A DNA stretch of 64,000 nt from Chitinophaga ginsengisegetis (GCF_900168065.1 NZ_FUZZ01000003.1:248001-312000), one strand, 5' to 3'. Counted from the stretch's first letter, positions 8,338 through 17,429 are shown. Notes: generated by a model from the letters alone, not told the origin. Translations and numbers: made by a program.

Positions 8338-10080
8338 ATGACGCTATCAGCAAAGTTTTTTTCTACGTTTCTTATTACCATCGCTATCCCCTTTCTTGCA
8401 AGCAGTCAGGCAACACTGCGTATCAGTCAGCCTTCAAGGGATCAGAATAATGTAAACACACCCAGACAATTTATTGCCGGCCGCACCTGTGTTGGCTGTA
8501 CGGTGAAGATTAATAACGATACCGTACACGTTTATACCACCGGCACTTTTGCTGCAAAATATGAACTGACCACTGGCAGAAATTCCTTTTCCGTTACCGC
8601 TACCACACCTAACGGAGAAACATATACGAAGAATATTACCTATTACTATAACCAGCCTCCGGCGCCTGCTGCCACCAGTATTTTCCGGATAGATTTTATG
8701 GAGATATCGCCCTCCGGGAACCTTCAGCTTTCCGAAGGAGATACGTTGCGGATAAAGATGAAAGGCTATCCCGGCCAAAGCGCCAGCTGGTTCAACGACG
8801 TACCACTAAAGGAAATGCCCGTTTCGCAAACAGGCGGAGTACCAGGCTATTACAGCGGCAGTTACATCATACAACCACGCGACTCCCTGCTGAATGGAAA
8901 AATTATGGTGCGCCTCCGCAAACAAAGCGGCGAAACTGCTATCCTGGGTAGCACCTACCGCTACAGCGTAATGCACAATGAAATACCATTCACCGGCCGT
9001 ACCATCGACAATATGACCTACCTCACTGCCAGTCCGAATGGCGACCGGCTGGGACCCGACAAAATCGGTTACCTGGATAAAGATGTGCTTTTACATATTG
9101 TGGGCAGACAGGGAGACTATTACAAAGTAAGGCTATCCTCCCGCACCACCGCCTTTATTCCGGAGCCGTTATTGGACACGGAGATCCCCCAGGAAGAGCT
9201 TCCCGTAAGCATTGCAGACGATGCCAAAATATGGGGAGATGAAAAATATGATTATGTGTCGGTGGCCTTATCTGATAAACTGCCATATACTTCCACGCAA
9301 CTGGTTTCTTCCAAAAAGATCATCATCGATATACACGGCGCTTATGCAGAGAAAGGATTGAATACGGTGTTGCAAAACACCAAAGAAATCACATCTGTAG
9401 CATGGGGGCAGCCATCACCCGATGTATGCCGCATGGTGATTTCCCTGCAACACGCGCCCTGGGGCTACCAGGTGTATTACGATAATAACCGTATAACGGT
9501 AAAGGTTAAACGTGTACCGAAAAACTTATCGCTGAAAAATATGGTGATAGGTCTGGACCCCGGCCACGGCGGCGGCAACCCGGGCGCTACCGGTCTTACC
9601 GGCGCGGTAGAAAAAAACATGACCCTGGTGCTTTCGCTGCAACTGAAAACATTGCTGGAAAGAGAAGGCGCTACTGTGATCATGTCGCGCACCACAGAAA
9701 AATTTGTTGCCAACGAAGACCGGCTTTCTTTTTTCCGCAGGGCCAACCCCGACCTGCTGCTGAGTATTCACCTCAATGCTTCCGGCAACCCTGTTGATGT
9801 ATATGGCACTGCCACTTACTATAAGCAACCTTTCTGCGAACCGCTCAACGCGGCTATACATGAGCGTTTGCTGCAAACAGGTCTTTATGATTTCGGCAAT
9901 AACTCCGGCTTCAACTTCATCCTAAACAACCCTACCGAGTTCCCCGATGCCTTAGTGGAAACACTTTTCCTCAGCAACCCCGGCGACGAAGAAAAAGTGC
10001 TGGACCCTGCGTTTCAGCGGGAGCTGGTTACAGGCATCGTGGAAGGCGTAAAGGATTATCTCCGCGAAGCAGTGAAATAA
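8338..10080 (+). CDS. N-acetylmuramoyl-L-alanine amidase (Amidase_3)
   Basis: A 580-residue exported peptidoglycan hydrolase. It has a signal peptide (residues 1-23), a long beta-rich N-terminal region of about 370 residues including AMIN-like or SH3-like segments, and a C-terminal Amidase_3 domain from about residue 400. The zinc ligands are visible: His410 in LDPGHGG, Glu425 in GAVEKN, His478 in LLSIHLNAS, with the catalytic Glu541 in DALVETLFLSNPGDE. It would cleave the amide between MurNAc and the stem peptide during cell separation or turnover. It is longer than typical AmiC proteins (about 400). It is followed directly by a 207-bp palindromic repeat. Confidence 0.92.
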   Translation: MTLSAKFFSTFLITIAIPFLASSQATLRISQPSRDQNNVNTPRQFIAGRTCVGCTVKINNDTVHVYTTGTFAAKYELTTGRNSFSVTATTPNGETYTKNITYYYNQPPAPAATSIFRIDFMEISPSGNLQLSEGDTLRIKMKGYPGQSASWFNDVPLKEMPVSQTGGVPGYYSGSYIIQPRDSLLNGKIMVRLRKQSGETAILGSTYRYSVMHNEIPFTGRTIDNMTYLTASPNGDRLGPDKIGYLDKDVLLHIVGRQGDYYKVRLSSRTTAFIPEPLLDTEIPQEELPVSIADDAKIWGDEKYDYVSVALSDKLPYTSTQLVSSKKIIIDIHGAYAEKGLNTVLQNTKEITSVAWGQPSPDVCRMVISLQHAPWGYQVYYDNNRITVKVKRVPKNLSLKNMVIGLDPGHGGGNPGATGLTGAVEKNMTLVLSLQLKTLLEREGATVIMSRTTEKFVANEDRLSFFRRANPDLLLSIHLNASGNPVDVYGTATYYKQPFCEPLNAAIHERLLQTGLYDFGNNSGFNFILNNPTEFPDALVETLFLSNPGDEEKVLDPAFQRELVTGIVEGVKDYLREAVK

Positions 10081-10091
10081 TGCGGAGGACC

Positions 10092-10298
10092 GCCTTCGGC
10101 GGTGGTAAATTGTCTTGGAGCAGGATTACACTGATTAACCGTGATTAACCTGATTTTTACTATAATGATTAAGGGAGATACAGGCGAATCTATTCGCTTA
10201 TATCTCCCTTAATCTGTTAAAATCAAATATGATCAAATCTTAGTAATCAGTATAATCAGTGTAATCCTGCTCCAAGACAATTTACCACCGCCGAAGGC
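10092..10298. repeat. Palindromic element, copy 1 (MITE- or REP-like)
   Basis: The ends form a perfect 46-bp inverted repeat (10092-10137 with 10253-10298) starting GCCTTCGGCGGTGGTAAATT. Inside is a second hairpin, GATTAAGGGAGATA at 10167-10189 against 10192-10214. A closely related element is at 25512-25742. It lies between the convergent amidase and M28 peptidase genes and has no coding potential. No target-site duplication is obvious. Confidence 0.9.
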
Positions 10299-10300
10299 TG

Positions 10301-12505
10301 TTAATGAATGTTCCCTAAGTAAGCAGACAGCCGGTTGATGGCCGCAGCTACTATTCCAATCTGTTCCTGTGCTTCCTTCCAGCGGCGTTGCTCAATGGCT
10401 TCTCTTACGCCAGGAATGGTTTTAACGCCATAGCCGGTATAAAATCCGGGAGCATACAAGGTATGCTTATACCAGCTGCGCGCAGGCAGGCCGGCATCGT
10501 TAAGCAGTTGTTGCTCGCCCTGGTACAGCGCTTTGTTGGCGGCGGCGGAGAATTGCTTCCTCGCAGCAAGCGATGTGGTAACGGTGTCTAAACCGGTGAG
10601 GGCATTCTGCAAAGGAGAAAAATCGAGATACGGTACTTCTGATTTGAGAAGTGGAGGCGACAAATGTTTGGCGGTATCCGTAGTGAGCTGGTATTTGCGG
10701 TCACGGATCAGCTGATTTTCGATAGTGGTAGACTCGCGCAGGCTGCTGGTGAGTTCCGTTAACTCATTCACATAACCGTTTACGGTTTCATAGAGCTTGC
10801 GGTAATCGAATGGCAGGGTAACGGTGTTGGCTACACGTAAAGCCGTATGACCGGCAGTTTGTGAAAGTGCCACGCCGTAATTAAAGCCGGGATCTTTAAA
10901 CCGGGTATAGTCGTCGTAGGAATCGTAGATGGAGTGGTATTCGCCGCCTGCATCTTCTCCCCCAAAACCAAAATCAAGAGAAGGTACGCCCAGGTGCTGG
11001 AGAAAAGAAGAATAGTCGGAACCCGAGCCCATAGCGCCGATTGCGATGCCTTGCTTTGCCAGCTTTTCCTTTTTCAGTTTAGGCGTAGCGGCCTTTAACA
11101 CCTCTGACGCCTGTTTGCGGGCAAGGATACTGACCTGTGTTTGCGGATCGGTAATATCACGCGCCACTTCATTCACGAGGGTTTCCAGGGCATGAGAGCC
11201 GCTGGCATTGAGGAAACCACGGCCATTGTTATCAGAGTTGATGTATACCACTGCTTTTTCTTTCAGTTCGGCCGCATGGTCTTCCACCCATTCGGTAGAA
11301 CCCAGCAGGCCGGGTTCTTCTCCGTCCCAGGCGCAGTAAACCAGTGTACGTTTTGGCTGGTAGCCTTGCTTATGCAGCGCACCGATGGCTTTGGCTTCTT
11401 CCAGGAGAGCGGCCAGTCCGCTGATGGGATCGGCGGCGCCATTTACCCAGGCATCGTGGTGATTACCGCGGATCACCCATTGATCGGGTTGTTCGCTGCC
11501 TTTCAGTTTGGCGATTACATTATAGCAGGGGCGTATCTGCCAGTCGAACGACAGCTTCAGGTGTACCCTGGCTTTACCGCCGCCGATGTGATAGGTAAAT
11601 GGGAGGGCGCCTTTCCACTCGTCCGGCGCCACGGGGCCTTCCAGTGCCTGCAGCAGTGGTGTGGCATCGTGGTAGCTGATGGGCAGTACCGGTATTTTCA
11701 GGAGATTGGGCGCCTGCAGGCGATCGAGCCGTTGCGCGTTGGCAGTAGCGCCGGTGTTGGGCGTGAGCGGGTCGCCGGGATAGATCACGATATCCATTAC
11801 GGAGCCACGTTGCACGCCGTATTCATTTTTGAACGCTCCTTTGGGGTATACGTCGCCGCTGTAGTAGCCATCGTCTTTCGGATCAGAGTAGATGATGCAA
11901 CCGGCGGCGCCGTGTTCCTGTGCTACTTTTGGCTTGCTGCCGCGCCAGGAGCGACCATATTTGGCGATTACAATTTTGCCTTTTACGTTAATGCCTGCGC
12001 GGTCGAGGTATTCATAATCTTCCGGGAGGCCGTAATTCACGTATACCAGTTCCCCTTCCACGTCGCCATCGGCGCTCCAGGCGTTATAAGTAGGCAATTG
12101 GCCTTCCTGGCCGGAGGTGGCATCTTCTTTCAGGGCGGGTTCTTTCAGCAGGGCTTTGTAGGTAGTAGATCCTTTAAGTTCTACCAGGCGCTCTTTCGGG
12201 GTGGGGAAAAGTACCTGGTAGGTTACTATTTCCGCGTCCCAGCCGTAGCTTTTGAAGCGTTGCAGGATATCTTCCGCTACGGCTTTGCCGCGGGCGGAGC
12301 CAATGTGATGTGGTTGGGAAGATAGTGCTTTGATGGTTTCGCCTATGTGGCTGCTGCTTAACTGTTTATCGAAGCGGTTTTCCAGTTCCAGCTGTTGGGT
12401 GGCGGCATTGCCGGTATACCCGGTGAGCTTTTTGTCCTGCGCCCGTGCTGCCCCGCCTGTGCACAGTAGCAGCGCCATGAGCAGGGAGAAGTTGGTTGTT
12501 GTCAT
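10301..12505 (-). CDS. M28 family peptidase, glutamate carboxypeptidase II-like
   Basis: A 734-residue exported zinc exopeptidase. It has a signal peptide (1-22), a PA insert domain (about 130-280), an M28 catalytic domain (about 320-560) and a transferrin-receptor-like dimerisation domain (about 610-734). This is the order found in human PSMA/GCPII. The two-zinc site is intact: His-Asp in GNHHDAWVNGAADP, the Glu pair in CAWDGEEPGLLG, Asp in NSDNNGRG and His in GEYHSIYDSYDDY. It should remove terminal amino acids from peptides in the periplasm; the preferred residue cannot be read from sequence. It is monocistronic, divergent from the AhpD-like gene. Confidence 0.9.
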   Translation of the reverse strand: MTTTNFSLLMALLLCTGGAARAQDKKLTGYTGNAATQQLELENRFDKQLSSSHIGETIKALSSQPHHIGSARGKAVAEDILQRFKSYGWDAEIVTYQVLFPTPKERLVELKGSTTYKALLKEPALKEDATSGQEGQLPTYNAWSADGDVEGELVYVNYGLPEDYEYLDRAGINVKGKIVIAKYGRSWRGSKPKVAQEHGAAGCIIYSDPKDDGYYSGDVYPKGAFKNEYGVQRGSVMDIVIYPGDPLTPNTGATANAQRLDRLQAPNLLKIPVLPISYHDATPLLQALEGPVAPDEWKGALPFTYHIGGGKARVHLKLSFDWQIRPCYNVIAKLKGSEQPDQWVIRGNHHDAWVNGAADPISGLAALLEEAKAIGALHKQGYQPKRTLVYCAWDGEEPGLLGSTEWVEDHAAELKEKAVVYINSDNNGRGFLNASGSHALETLVNEVARDITDPQTQVSILARKQASEVLKAATPKLKKEKLAKQGIAIGAMGSGSDYSSFLQHLGVPSLDFGFGGEDAGGEYHSIYDSYDDYTRFKDPGFNYGVALSQTAGHTALRVANTVTLPFDYRKLYETVNGYVNELTELTSSLRESTTIENQLIRDRKYQLTTDTAKHLSPPLLKSEVPYLDFSPLQNALTGLDTVTTSLAARKQFSAAANKALYQGEQQLLNDAGLPARSWYKHTLYAPGFYTGYGVKTIPGVREAIEQRRWKEAQEQIGIVAAAINRLSAYLGNIH

Positions 12506-12673
12506 AATTTCGATCCAGATCTTGTTGAAAAAGAGGGTTTATCCACTCAATATACAAATAGTCTATTATATCAATAGACTAATTTGACGAATGCTTTTGA
12601 CGCAATAACTTTTGGTTATGATCCATAAATATAGGTTATAGGCCAAATAGTCTACTTAACCAGTAGATTAATC

Positions 12674-12681
12674 TATATTTG
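12674..12681 (+). promoter_or_regulatory. -7 promoter box for the AhpD-like gene (TATATTTG)
   Basis: TATATTTG matches TAnnTTTG, giving a predicted leader of about 55 nt. Just upstream the divergent region (12540-12680) holds short inverted repeats such as TAGTCTATT...AATAGACTA that may be operators. No -33 TTTG is evident. Confidence 0.45.
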
Positions 12682-12741
12682 TAAATCCTTTCATAGCTTT
12701 ATTGGGTGAAACGATAAACATAACACATAAACAGCAGTTAT

Positions 12742-13086
12742 ATGGCCAATGCGATTCAGGAGTTTAACGACTACCGGGCTAAGATGAACGAGGTAATACT
12801 TGGAAAGCAGAACAAAGTGATTAACAGGCTTTTCAACCTGGATACCAACACCTATGCAGAAGGAGCGCTGAGCACCAAAACAAAAGAGATGCTGGGATTG
12901 GTAGCTTCTATGGTACTCCGTTGTGATGATTGTATCAAATATCACCTGGAGAAGTCGTTTGAGCAGGGCGTTACCACCGAAGAAATGTATGAAATCTTTG
13001 CAGTAGCCAACATAGTAGGCGGCACCATAGTGATTCCGCATACCCGCCGGGCGGCAGAATTTTGGGAAGAATTACAGGCGCAGTGA
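12742..13086 (+). CDS. Carboxymuconolactone decarboxylase family (AhpD-like)
   Basis: A 114-residue all-helical protein. It carries the CxxCxxxH motif of the family (RCDDCIKYHL, near residues 65-73), which in AhpD gives a redox-active disulfide able to reduce peroxiredoxin. The rest (SMVLRCDDC, GGTIVIPHTRRAAEFW) matches single-domain CMD proteins of 100-130 residues. It lies 66 bp upstream of korB on the same strand, so a role linked to redox protection of that iron-sulfur enzyme is possible but only inferred from context. Annotation as a true decarboxylase would be misleading. Confidence 0.88.
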   Translation: MANAIQEFNDYRAKMNEVILGKQNKVINRLFNLDTNTYAEGALSTKTKEMLGLVASMVLRCDDCIKYHLEKSFEQGVTTEEMYEIFAVANIVGGTIVIPHTRRAAEFWEELQAQ

Positions 13087-13152
13087 GCTGATAATTACAG
13101 CTATCTATCGTAACTTTACGGACTCTATAATATATTATTTTAACTCATACTA

Positions 13153-14193
13153 ATGTCAACAGCAACTATAGCCCCGCAGGCGCCACTTACGTCGAAAGAC
13201 TTTGCAACGGACCAGGAAGTACGCTGGTGCCCTGGCTGCGGCGACTACTCTATACTTAAGCAGGTACAAACTATTATGCCTACGCTGGGCGTACCCCGCG
13301 AAAACATTGTGATCGTTTCCGGTATCGGTTGTTCTTCGCGCTTTCCATACTATATGAATACCTATGGTATGCACTCTATCCATGGCCGTGCCACGGCGAT
13401 TGCTTCCGGTTTGAAAGCAGCCCGCCCCGAACTGAGCGTGTGGATTGTAACAGGCGACGGTGATGGCTTATCCATTGGCGGTAACCATACCATTCACCTG
13501 CTGCGCCGTAACTTTGATGTGAACATCATGTTGTTCAACAACCAGATCTACGGTTTAACAAAAGGACAGTACTCTCCTACTTCAGAAGAAAATAAAGTAA
13601 CCAAATCTACCCCGATGGGTAGTATTGACCATCCGTTTAACCCAATGGCCCTGGCCCTGGGAGCAGATGCTACTTTTATTGCCCGCAGTATGGACCGCGA
13701 CCCCAAACACCTGCAGGAAATGCTGAAACGCAGCCATGCACATAAGGGCGCTTCCTTCCTGGAAATATACCAGAACTGTAATATCTTCAATGATGGCGCT
13801 TTTGAAGCCTTCACAGAAAAAAGCAGCAAAGCCGATGAAACCATTTTTGTGGAACACGGCAAACCACTGGTATTTGGCGCTACCAAAAACAAAGGTATCC
13901 GCCTGGATGGTTTAAGGCCAGTGGCAGTGGAACTGGGTAGTGAGTATACAGAAAGCGACCTGTGGATCCATGACGAAAATGATTTCTACAAAGCACAACT
14001 GCTCACCCGTATGTTTGATGACGTGCGTATTGAGGGACATTTACCCCGTCCGTTCGGTATCTTCTACGAGGCTTTCCGTCCTACTTATGAAGATATCATG
14101 GGCTTCCAGTTAACAGAAGCGCTGGCTAAAAAAGGCCCCGGCGACCTGGATAAATTACTGGCAGGCAGCGAAACCTGGACTATCAAAGGATAA
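13153..14193 (+). CDS. 2-oxoacid:ferredoxin oxidoreductase, beta subunit (KorB-like)
   Basis: A 346-residue subunit that binds thiamine diphosphate and an Fe4S4 cluster. Seen are the CxxC motif WCPGCGDYSIL (about residues 27-37), another Cys in GIGCSSRFPYY, and the TPP/Mg site VTGDGDGLSIGGNH followed by LFNNQIYGLTKGQ. Together with an alpha/gamma subunit it oxidises a 2-oxoacid such as 2-oxoglutarate to the acyl-CoA, passing electrons to ferredoxin. In most Bacteroidota korA sits directly beside korB; here the neighbours are an AhpD-like gene upstream and a convergent LysE gene downstream, so the partner must lie elsewhere. It ends at a strong bidirectional terminator. Confidence 0.93.
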   Translation: MSTATIAPQAPLTSKDFATDQEVRWCPGCGDYSILKQVQTIMPTLGVPRENIVIVSGIGCSSRFPYYMNTYGMHSIHGRATAIASGLKAARPELSVWIVTGDGDGLSIGGNHTIHLLRRNFDVNIMLFNNQIYGLTKGQYSPTSEENKVTKSTPMGSIDHPFNPMALALGADATFIARSMDRDPKHLQEMLKRSHAHKGASFLEIYQNCNIFNDGAFEAFTEKSSKADETIFVEHGKPLVFGATKNKGIRLDGLRPVAVELGSEYTESDLWIHDENDFYKAQLLTRMFDDVRIEGHLPRPFGIFYEAFRPTYEDIMGFQLTEALAKKGPGDLDKLLAGSETWTIKG

Positions 14194-14212
14194 TAAACAC
14201 CTCCAATAAAAG

Positions 14213-14245
14213 AAAAAGCCTTCCGTGATACACGGAAGGCTTTTT
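14213..14245. terminator. Bidirectional terminator between korB and LysE gene
   Basis: A 15-bp perfect stem AAAAAGCCTTCCGTG/CACGGAAGGCTTTTT with an ATA loop. It has A and T runs on both sides, serving both convergent genes. Confidence 0.9.
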
Positions 14246-14260
14246 TGTATGTCAGTATTT

Positions 14261-14899
14261 TTAGTGTCCCATTGCGCCTACGTCGAACAGTACTTTATAA
14301 AGCAACACCACGCCAAAAATGATCATGCTGGCCCCGGCAATACGGTTCAGCCATTCTACATTGGCAAGCGTTAATTTATGACGGATTTTATCAGATACAA
14401 ATACCTTCAGGATATCTGCCGACAACACCAGGCTTAGGCAAACTGCGTACATGATGATCCGGTGCCCGGCTGTGGTAGCACTATTGGCCACACAAACTCC
14501 TAACCAGAAGATGATAACACCGGGATTCAGGGTGTTCATTAAAAACCCGGCGAGCCATATCTTGAGGTAGTCGTGGGTGCGGAACATTTCCGGTTTTTCA
14601 TCTCCCGTACTGATCTTTACCTTTTTAAACAACAGTCCGTATACACCCATGCCTATCAGCAAACAACCTCCCACAATACCTATCGATCTTTTATATTCTT
14701 CCAGGCCGCTGATAAAAGAAGTGGCCAGGTTACCTGTCAACACAAAAATGATATCGCTGAAAGACACGCCCAGCGCGAAACTGATCCCTGCCTTAAAGCC
14801 GTTATTGATGCTATATTTTATAATTGCGAATATTACCGGGCCTACTGATAAAGAAAGAAATAATCCCAGTCCCAGTCCCGCTACAATTGATGCTATCAT
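14261..14899 (-). CDS. LysE family exporter
   Basis: A 212-residue inner-membrane protein with about six hydrophobic helices. The opening GLGLGLFLSLSVGPVIFAII contains the family SxGP motif, and the second half has MNTLNPGVIIFWLGV, the pseudo-symmetric NP-G motif. LysE/RhtB proteins export amino acids or related metabolites by proton antiport; the substrate is not predictable. It follows the GH3-like gene by 29 bp on the same strand. If the two are co-transcribed, export of an amino-acid conjugate would be a reasonable guess, but only that. Confidence 0.87.
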   Translation of the reverse strand: MIASIVAGLGLGLFLSLSVGPVIFAIIKYSINNGFKAGISFALGVSFSDIIFVLTGNLATSFISGLEEYKRSIGIVGGCLLIGMGVYGLLFKKVKISTGDEKPEMFRTHDYLKIWLAGFLMNTLNPGVIIFWLGVCVANSATTAGHRIIMYAVCLSLVLSADILKVFVSDKIRHKLTLANVEWLNRIAGASMIIFGVVLLYKVLFDVGAMGH

Positions 14900-14928
14900 G
14901 CGTATAATTTCCGTGTCACAGGTGCAAC

Positions 14929-16467
14929 TTAACTCTTAACGGTTTTTCCCGCAAGAAATTTCTCCCAGTCTTTCAGTTTCTCGCCTTTCATTACACGGGG
15001 AAATTTATTCATGGCGCCTTCCTTGCCTTTGCAACGGAGGTAATCTATAAATGCATCATTGGGTAATATCTCCACAAATACTTCCTTCAGCGCAGCAGAA
15101 CGTTCCACAGCATAGTCATCGTTTACCTCTGCGAGGGTTTGGTCGATGATTTCGCGTACTTTTTCCGCATCCACACCTGGCGTATCCGTACCTACATACC
15201 AGCGGTGGGCAAACAGGTTCTGATAAGGGAACCCGGCTACCGTAAACTCACGGACGTTTATACCCAGTTTCTTCTGAACGTTATCTATCGCTTTGTTCAT
15301 GTTGTCGATACTCATGTGCTCCCCGCAAAGGCTGAGGAACTGTTTGGTACGGCCAACAATCACTATTTCATGTTCTTTTACGGAAGTAAATTTCACCACG
15401 TCACCGATCAGGTAACGCCATGCTCCTGCACAGGTAGACAGCATCACTGCATACTCCACATCTTCCACTACCTCATGGATCATGTAAGATTTAGGATTGG
15501 GTTTTACTTCTCCTTCGGCATCAAAGTTTTCTTCATTAAAAGGAATAAACTCATAAAAGATCCCTGCATTCAGGACCAGCTTAATACCTTTTGTACCCGG
15601 GCGCGCCTGGAAGCCAAAAGAACCTTCAGAAGCCATATAGGTTTCAATGAACGCAATGGGCTTTCCGAGCAGCTTCTGGAAGCTGTCGCGATACGGTTCA
15701 AAAGATACGCCGCCATGAATATATACTGCCAGATTTGGCCATATTTCATGGATATTTTTAACCCCGTGATATTTGATGATTTCTTCCAGTACAATCTGTA
15801 CCCAGGCAGGTACGCCGCAAACAGTACCTACGTCCCACTCCTTCGCTTTGCGCACGATTAATTTGATACGCTGCTCCCAGTTGGGTTTGCGGGATATTTT
15901 ACCACCCGGCTTATAAAAACGGCGGAACCATTTCGGGATATTCTTGGCCTGGATGCCGCTCATATCACCTTCATAATAGTCGCCTTTCTCAAACAATGAA
16001 GTAGTACCCCCCAGCATCAGGATGCCTTTTTCAAAAGATCGGGGCGGGATATTAAAGTTAGCCATAGAATACAGCTGCTTCACGCCCACCTTCTTCACTG
16101 TTTTCAGCATGGCTTTGGTAACAGGTATATGTTTACTGGCAGATTCAGAAGTACCTGAACTCAATGCAAAGTATTTGATCTTCTCGGGCCAGCTCACGTT
16201 TGCTTCACCTTCCAGGCAGCGGTACCACCACTCTGCGTGCATTTTGGTATAGTTATGCACGGGAACATTTTCGCGGTAGTGACTAATGAAATTAGCCCCA
16301 TCCAATACTTCCTGAAATTGGTAGTGGCGGCCAAACTCTGTATCCTTGGCCTTCTCCAGCAACCGATGCAGCACCTGCATCTGGTATTGGCGCGGTGTTC
16401 CTAATTTAAATGTGAACTTCTTCCTGATGCGTAGTGACCTGGAAATAAGATTACCTATGATGGCCAT
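14929..16467 (-). CDS. GH3 family acyl-acid-amido synthetase-like protein
   Basis: A 512-residue ANL-type adenylating enzyme related to plant GH3 proteins, which conjugate carboxylic acids to amino acids. Visible motifs are the ATP loop ALSSGTSESASKHIPVT (about residues 89-105), ETYMASEGSFGFQ, and YLIGDVVKF followed by VGRTKQFLSLCGEHMS near the C-domain hinge. Length fits bacterial GH3-like proteins (about 500). In bacteria the substrates are largely unknown. A TATTTTTG -7 box sits about 28 bp upstream. A LysE exporter follows 29 bp downstream. Confidence 0.9.
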   Translation of the reverse strand: MAIIGNLISRSLRIRKKFTFKLGTPRQYQMQVLHRLLEKAKDTEFGRHYQFQEVLDGANFISHYRENVPVHNYTKMHAEWWYRCLEGEANVSWPEKIKYFALSSGTSESASKHIPVTKAMLKTVKKVGVKQLYSMANFNIPPRSFEKGILMLGGTTSLFEKGDYYEGDMSGIQAKNIPKWFRRFYKPGGKISRKPNWEQRIKLIVRKAKEWDVGTVCGVPAWVQIVLEEIIKYHGVKNIHEIWPNLAVYIHGGVSFEPYRDSFQKLLGKPIAFIETYMASEGSFGFQARPGTKGIKLVLNAGIFYEFIPFNEENFDAEGEVKPNPKSYMIHEVVEDVEYAVMLSTCAGAWRYLIGDVVKFTSVKEHEIVIVGRTKQFLSLCGEHMSIDNMNKAIDNVQKKLGINVREFTVAGFPYQNLFAHRWYVGTDTPGVDAEKVREIIDQTLAEVNDDYAVERSAALKEVFVEILPNDAFIDYLRCKGKEGAMNKFPRVMKGEKLKDWEKFLAGKTVKS

Positions 16468-16494
16468 TAACTTTCCCTCTCTTTAATTGAACTA

Positions 16495-16502
16495 CAAAAA
16501 TA
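16495..16502 (-). promoter_or_regulatory. -7 promoter box for the GH3-like gene (TATTTTTG)
   Basis: The minus strand reads TATTTTTG (TAnnTTTG), with a predicted leader of roughly 22 nt. No convincing -33 partner. Confidence 0.45.
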
Positions 16503-16603
16503 AGTGGAATATTGAATATAAGTTGACTGATAATTCGGAATTACAGATTATGTAGTATCATTAAGTCATCTATACATATAAAATATCCAAAACATGTAGG
16601 TTA

Positions 16604-16638
16604 TAATTCGCAATTCATAATTCGTAATTCGTAATTAC
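16604..16638. repeat. Five 7-bp tandem repeats in promoter region
   Basis: The units are TAATTCG, CAATTCA, TAATTCG, TAATTCG, TAATTAC. The last unit overlaps the TACCTTTG -7 box of the inositol monophosphatase gene, so copy number would change the -33/-7 region. Confidence 0.8.
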
Positions 16639-16643
16639 CTTTG
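16636..16643 (+). promoter_or_regulatory. -7 promoter box (TACCTTTG) abutting the start codon
   Basis: TACCTTTG matches TAnnTTTG and ends 4 bp before the ATG at 16648. Transcription starting the usual 5-7 bp downstream would give a leaderless or nearly leaderless mRNA. Confidence 0.5.
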
Positions 16644-16647
16644 CGGC

Positions 16648-17418
16648 ATGTTAAAAACAACTTTACTCAAAGCTACTGAAGCCAGCGGAAAAATACTGCA
16701 ACAATATTTCAACGGTCCTTTCGAGGTGAGCAGTAAAAGTACGATTAACGACCTGGTAACGGAAGTGGATAAAAAATCTGAAACCGCTATCATCAACATT
16801 ATCAGGGAAACTTATCCAGATCATTTTATCCTGAGTGAAGAAGTAGGCGAGATGAAGACGGATTCTTCCGTGAAATGGATCATTGACCCTATCGATGGTA
16901 CGGTTAACTACGCCAATGGTATTCCCCTCTGTTGCGTATCCATAGGCGTGGAAAAAGACGGAGAAATGATACTGGGAGCCGTATACAACCCTTTTATGAA
17001 CGAGTTGTTTGTGGCAGAAAAAGGACAGGGCGCTACGCTGAACGGCAAGCCGATCAATGTTTCTGTCAAAGCCGATGTGTCAACCTCCTGCCTGGTAACA
17101 GGTTTTGCCTATCAATGGCAGGATAGTGCCAACAATCCCTTACAGGTACTTGAGCGCGTTATCAAAGAGGGCATTCCCGTTCGCAGGCTGGGTTCTGCAG
17201 CCATAGATCTTTGCTGGGTGGCCTGCGGCCGCTTTGATGGATTTTATGAACACCACCTCCAGGCATGGGATTCCGCCGCCGGCTACCTCATTGTAGAAGA
17301 AGCGGGTGGAAAGGTAACAGACTTTTCAGGCAACCGTTACTCCCCCTATCAGAAAGAAATACTGGCCACCAATGGCCGTATCCATAGTGCATTACAAGAT
17401 CTTGTTAACGGTAAATAA
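16648..17418 (+). CDS. Inositol monophosphatase family protein
   Basis: A 256-residue Mg-dependent phosphatase. The metal motifs are intact: EEVGE near residue 66, WIIDPIDGTVNYANG near residue 79 and WDSAAGYLIVEEAGG near residue 206. Family members dephosphorylate inositol-1-phosphate, and several bacterial ones act on other sugar phosphates, NADP, or 3'-phosphoadenosine phosphate; the family alone does not settle which. thiL begins 11 bp downstream, so the two are almost certainly co-transcribed and end at the terminator at 18481. Confidence 0.9.
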   Translation: MLKTTLLKATEASGKILQQYFNGPFEVSSKSTINDLVTEVDKKSETAIINIIRETYPDHFILSEEVGEMKTDSSVKWIIDPIDGTVNYANGIPLCCVSIGVEKDGEMILGAVYNPFMNELFVAEKGQGATLNGKPINVSVKADVSTSCLVTGFAYQWQDSANNPLQVLERVIKEGIPVRRLGSAAIDLCWVACGRFDGFYEHHLQAWDSAAGYLIVEEAGGKVTDFSGNRYSPYQKEILATNGRIHSALQDLVNGK

Positions 17419-17429
17419 GTATTGGGAAG

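Noticed and set aside
10092-10298. Insertion sequence
   Set aside because: The element has long inverted ends but no open frame for a transposase, and its mate at 25512 has none either.
11141-12325. A 394-codon plus-strand open frame opposite the M28 peptidase
   Set aside because: It is the antisense shadow of a gene with intact PA, zinc-site and dimerisation motifs. Its translation is rich in Phe, Val and Gly with no domain pattern.
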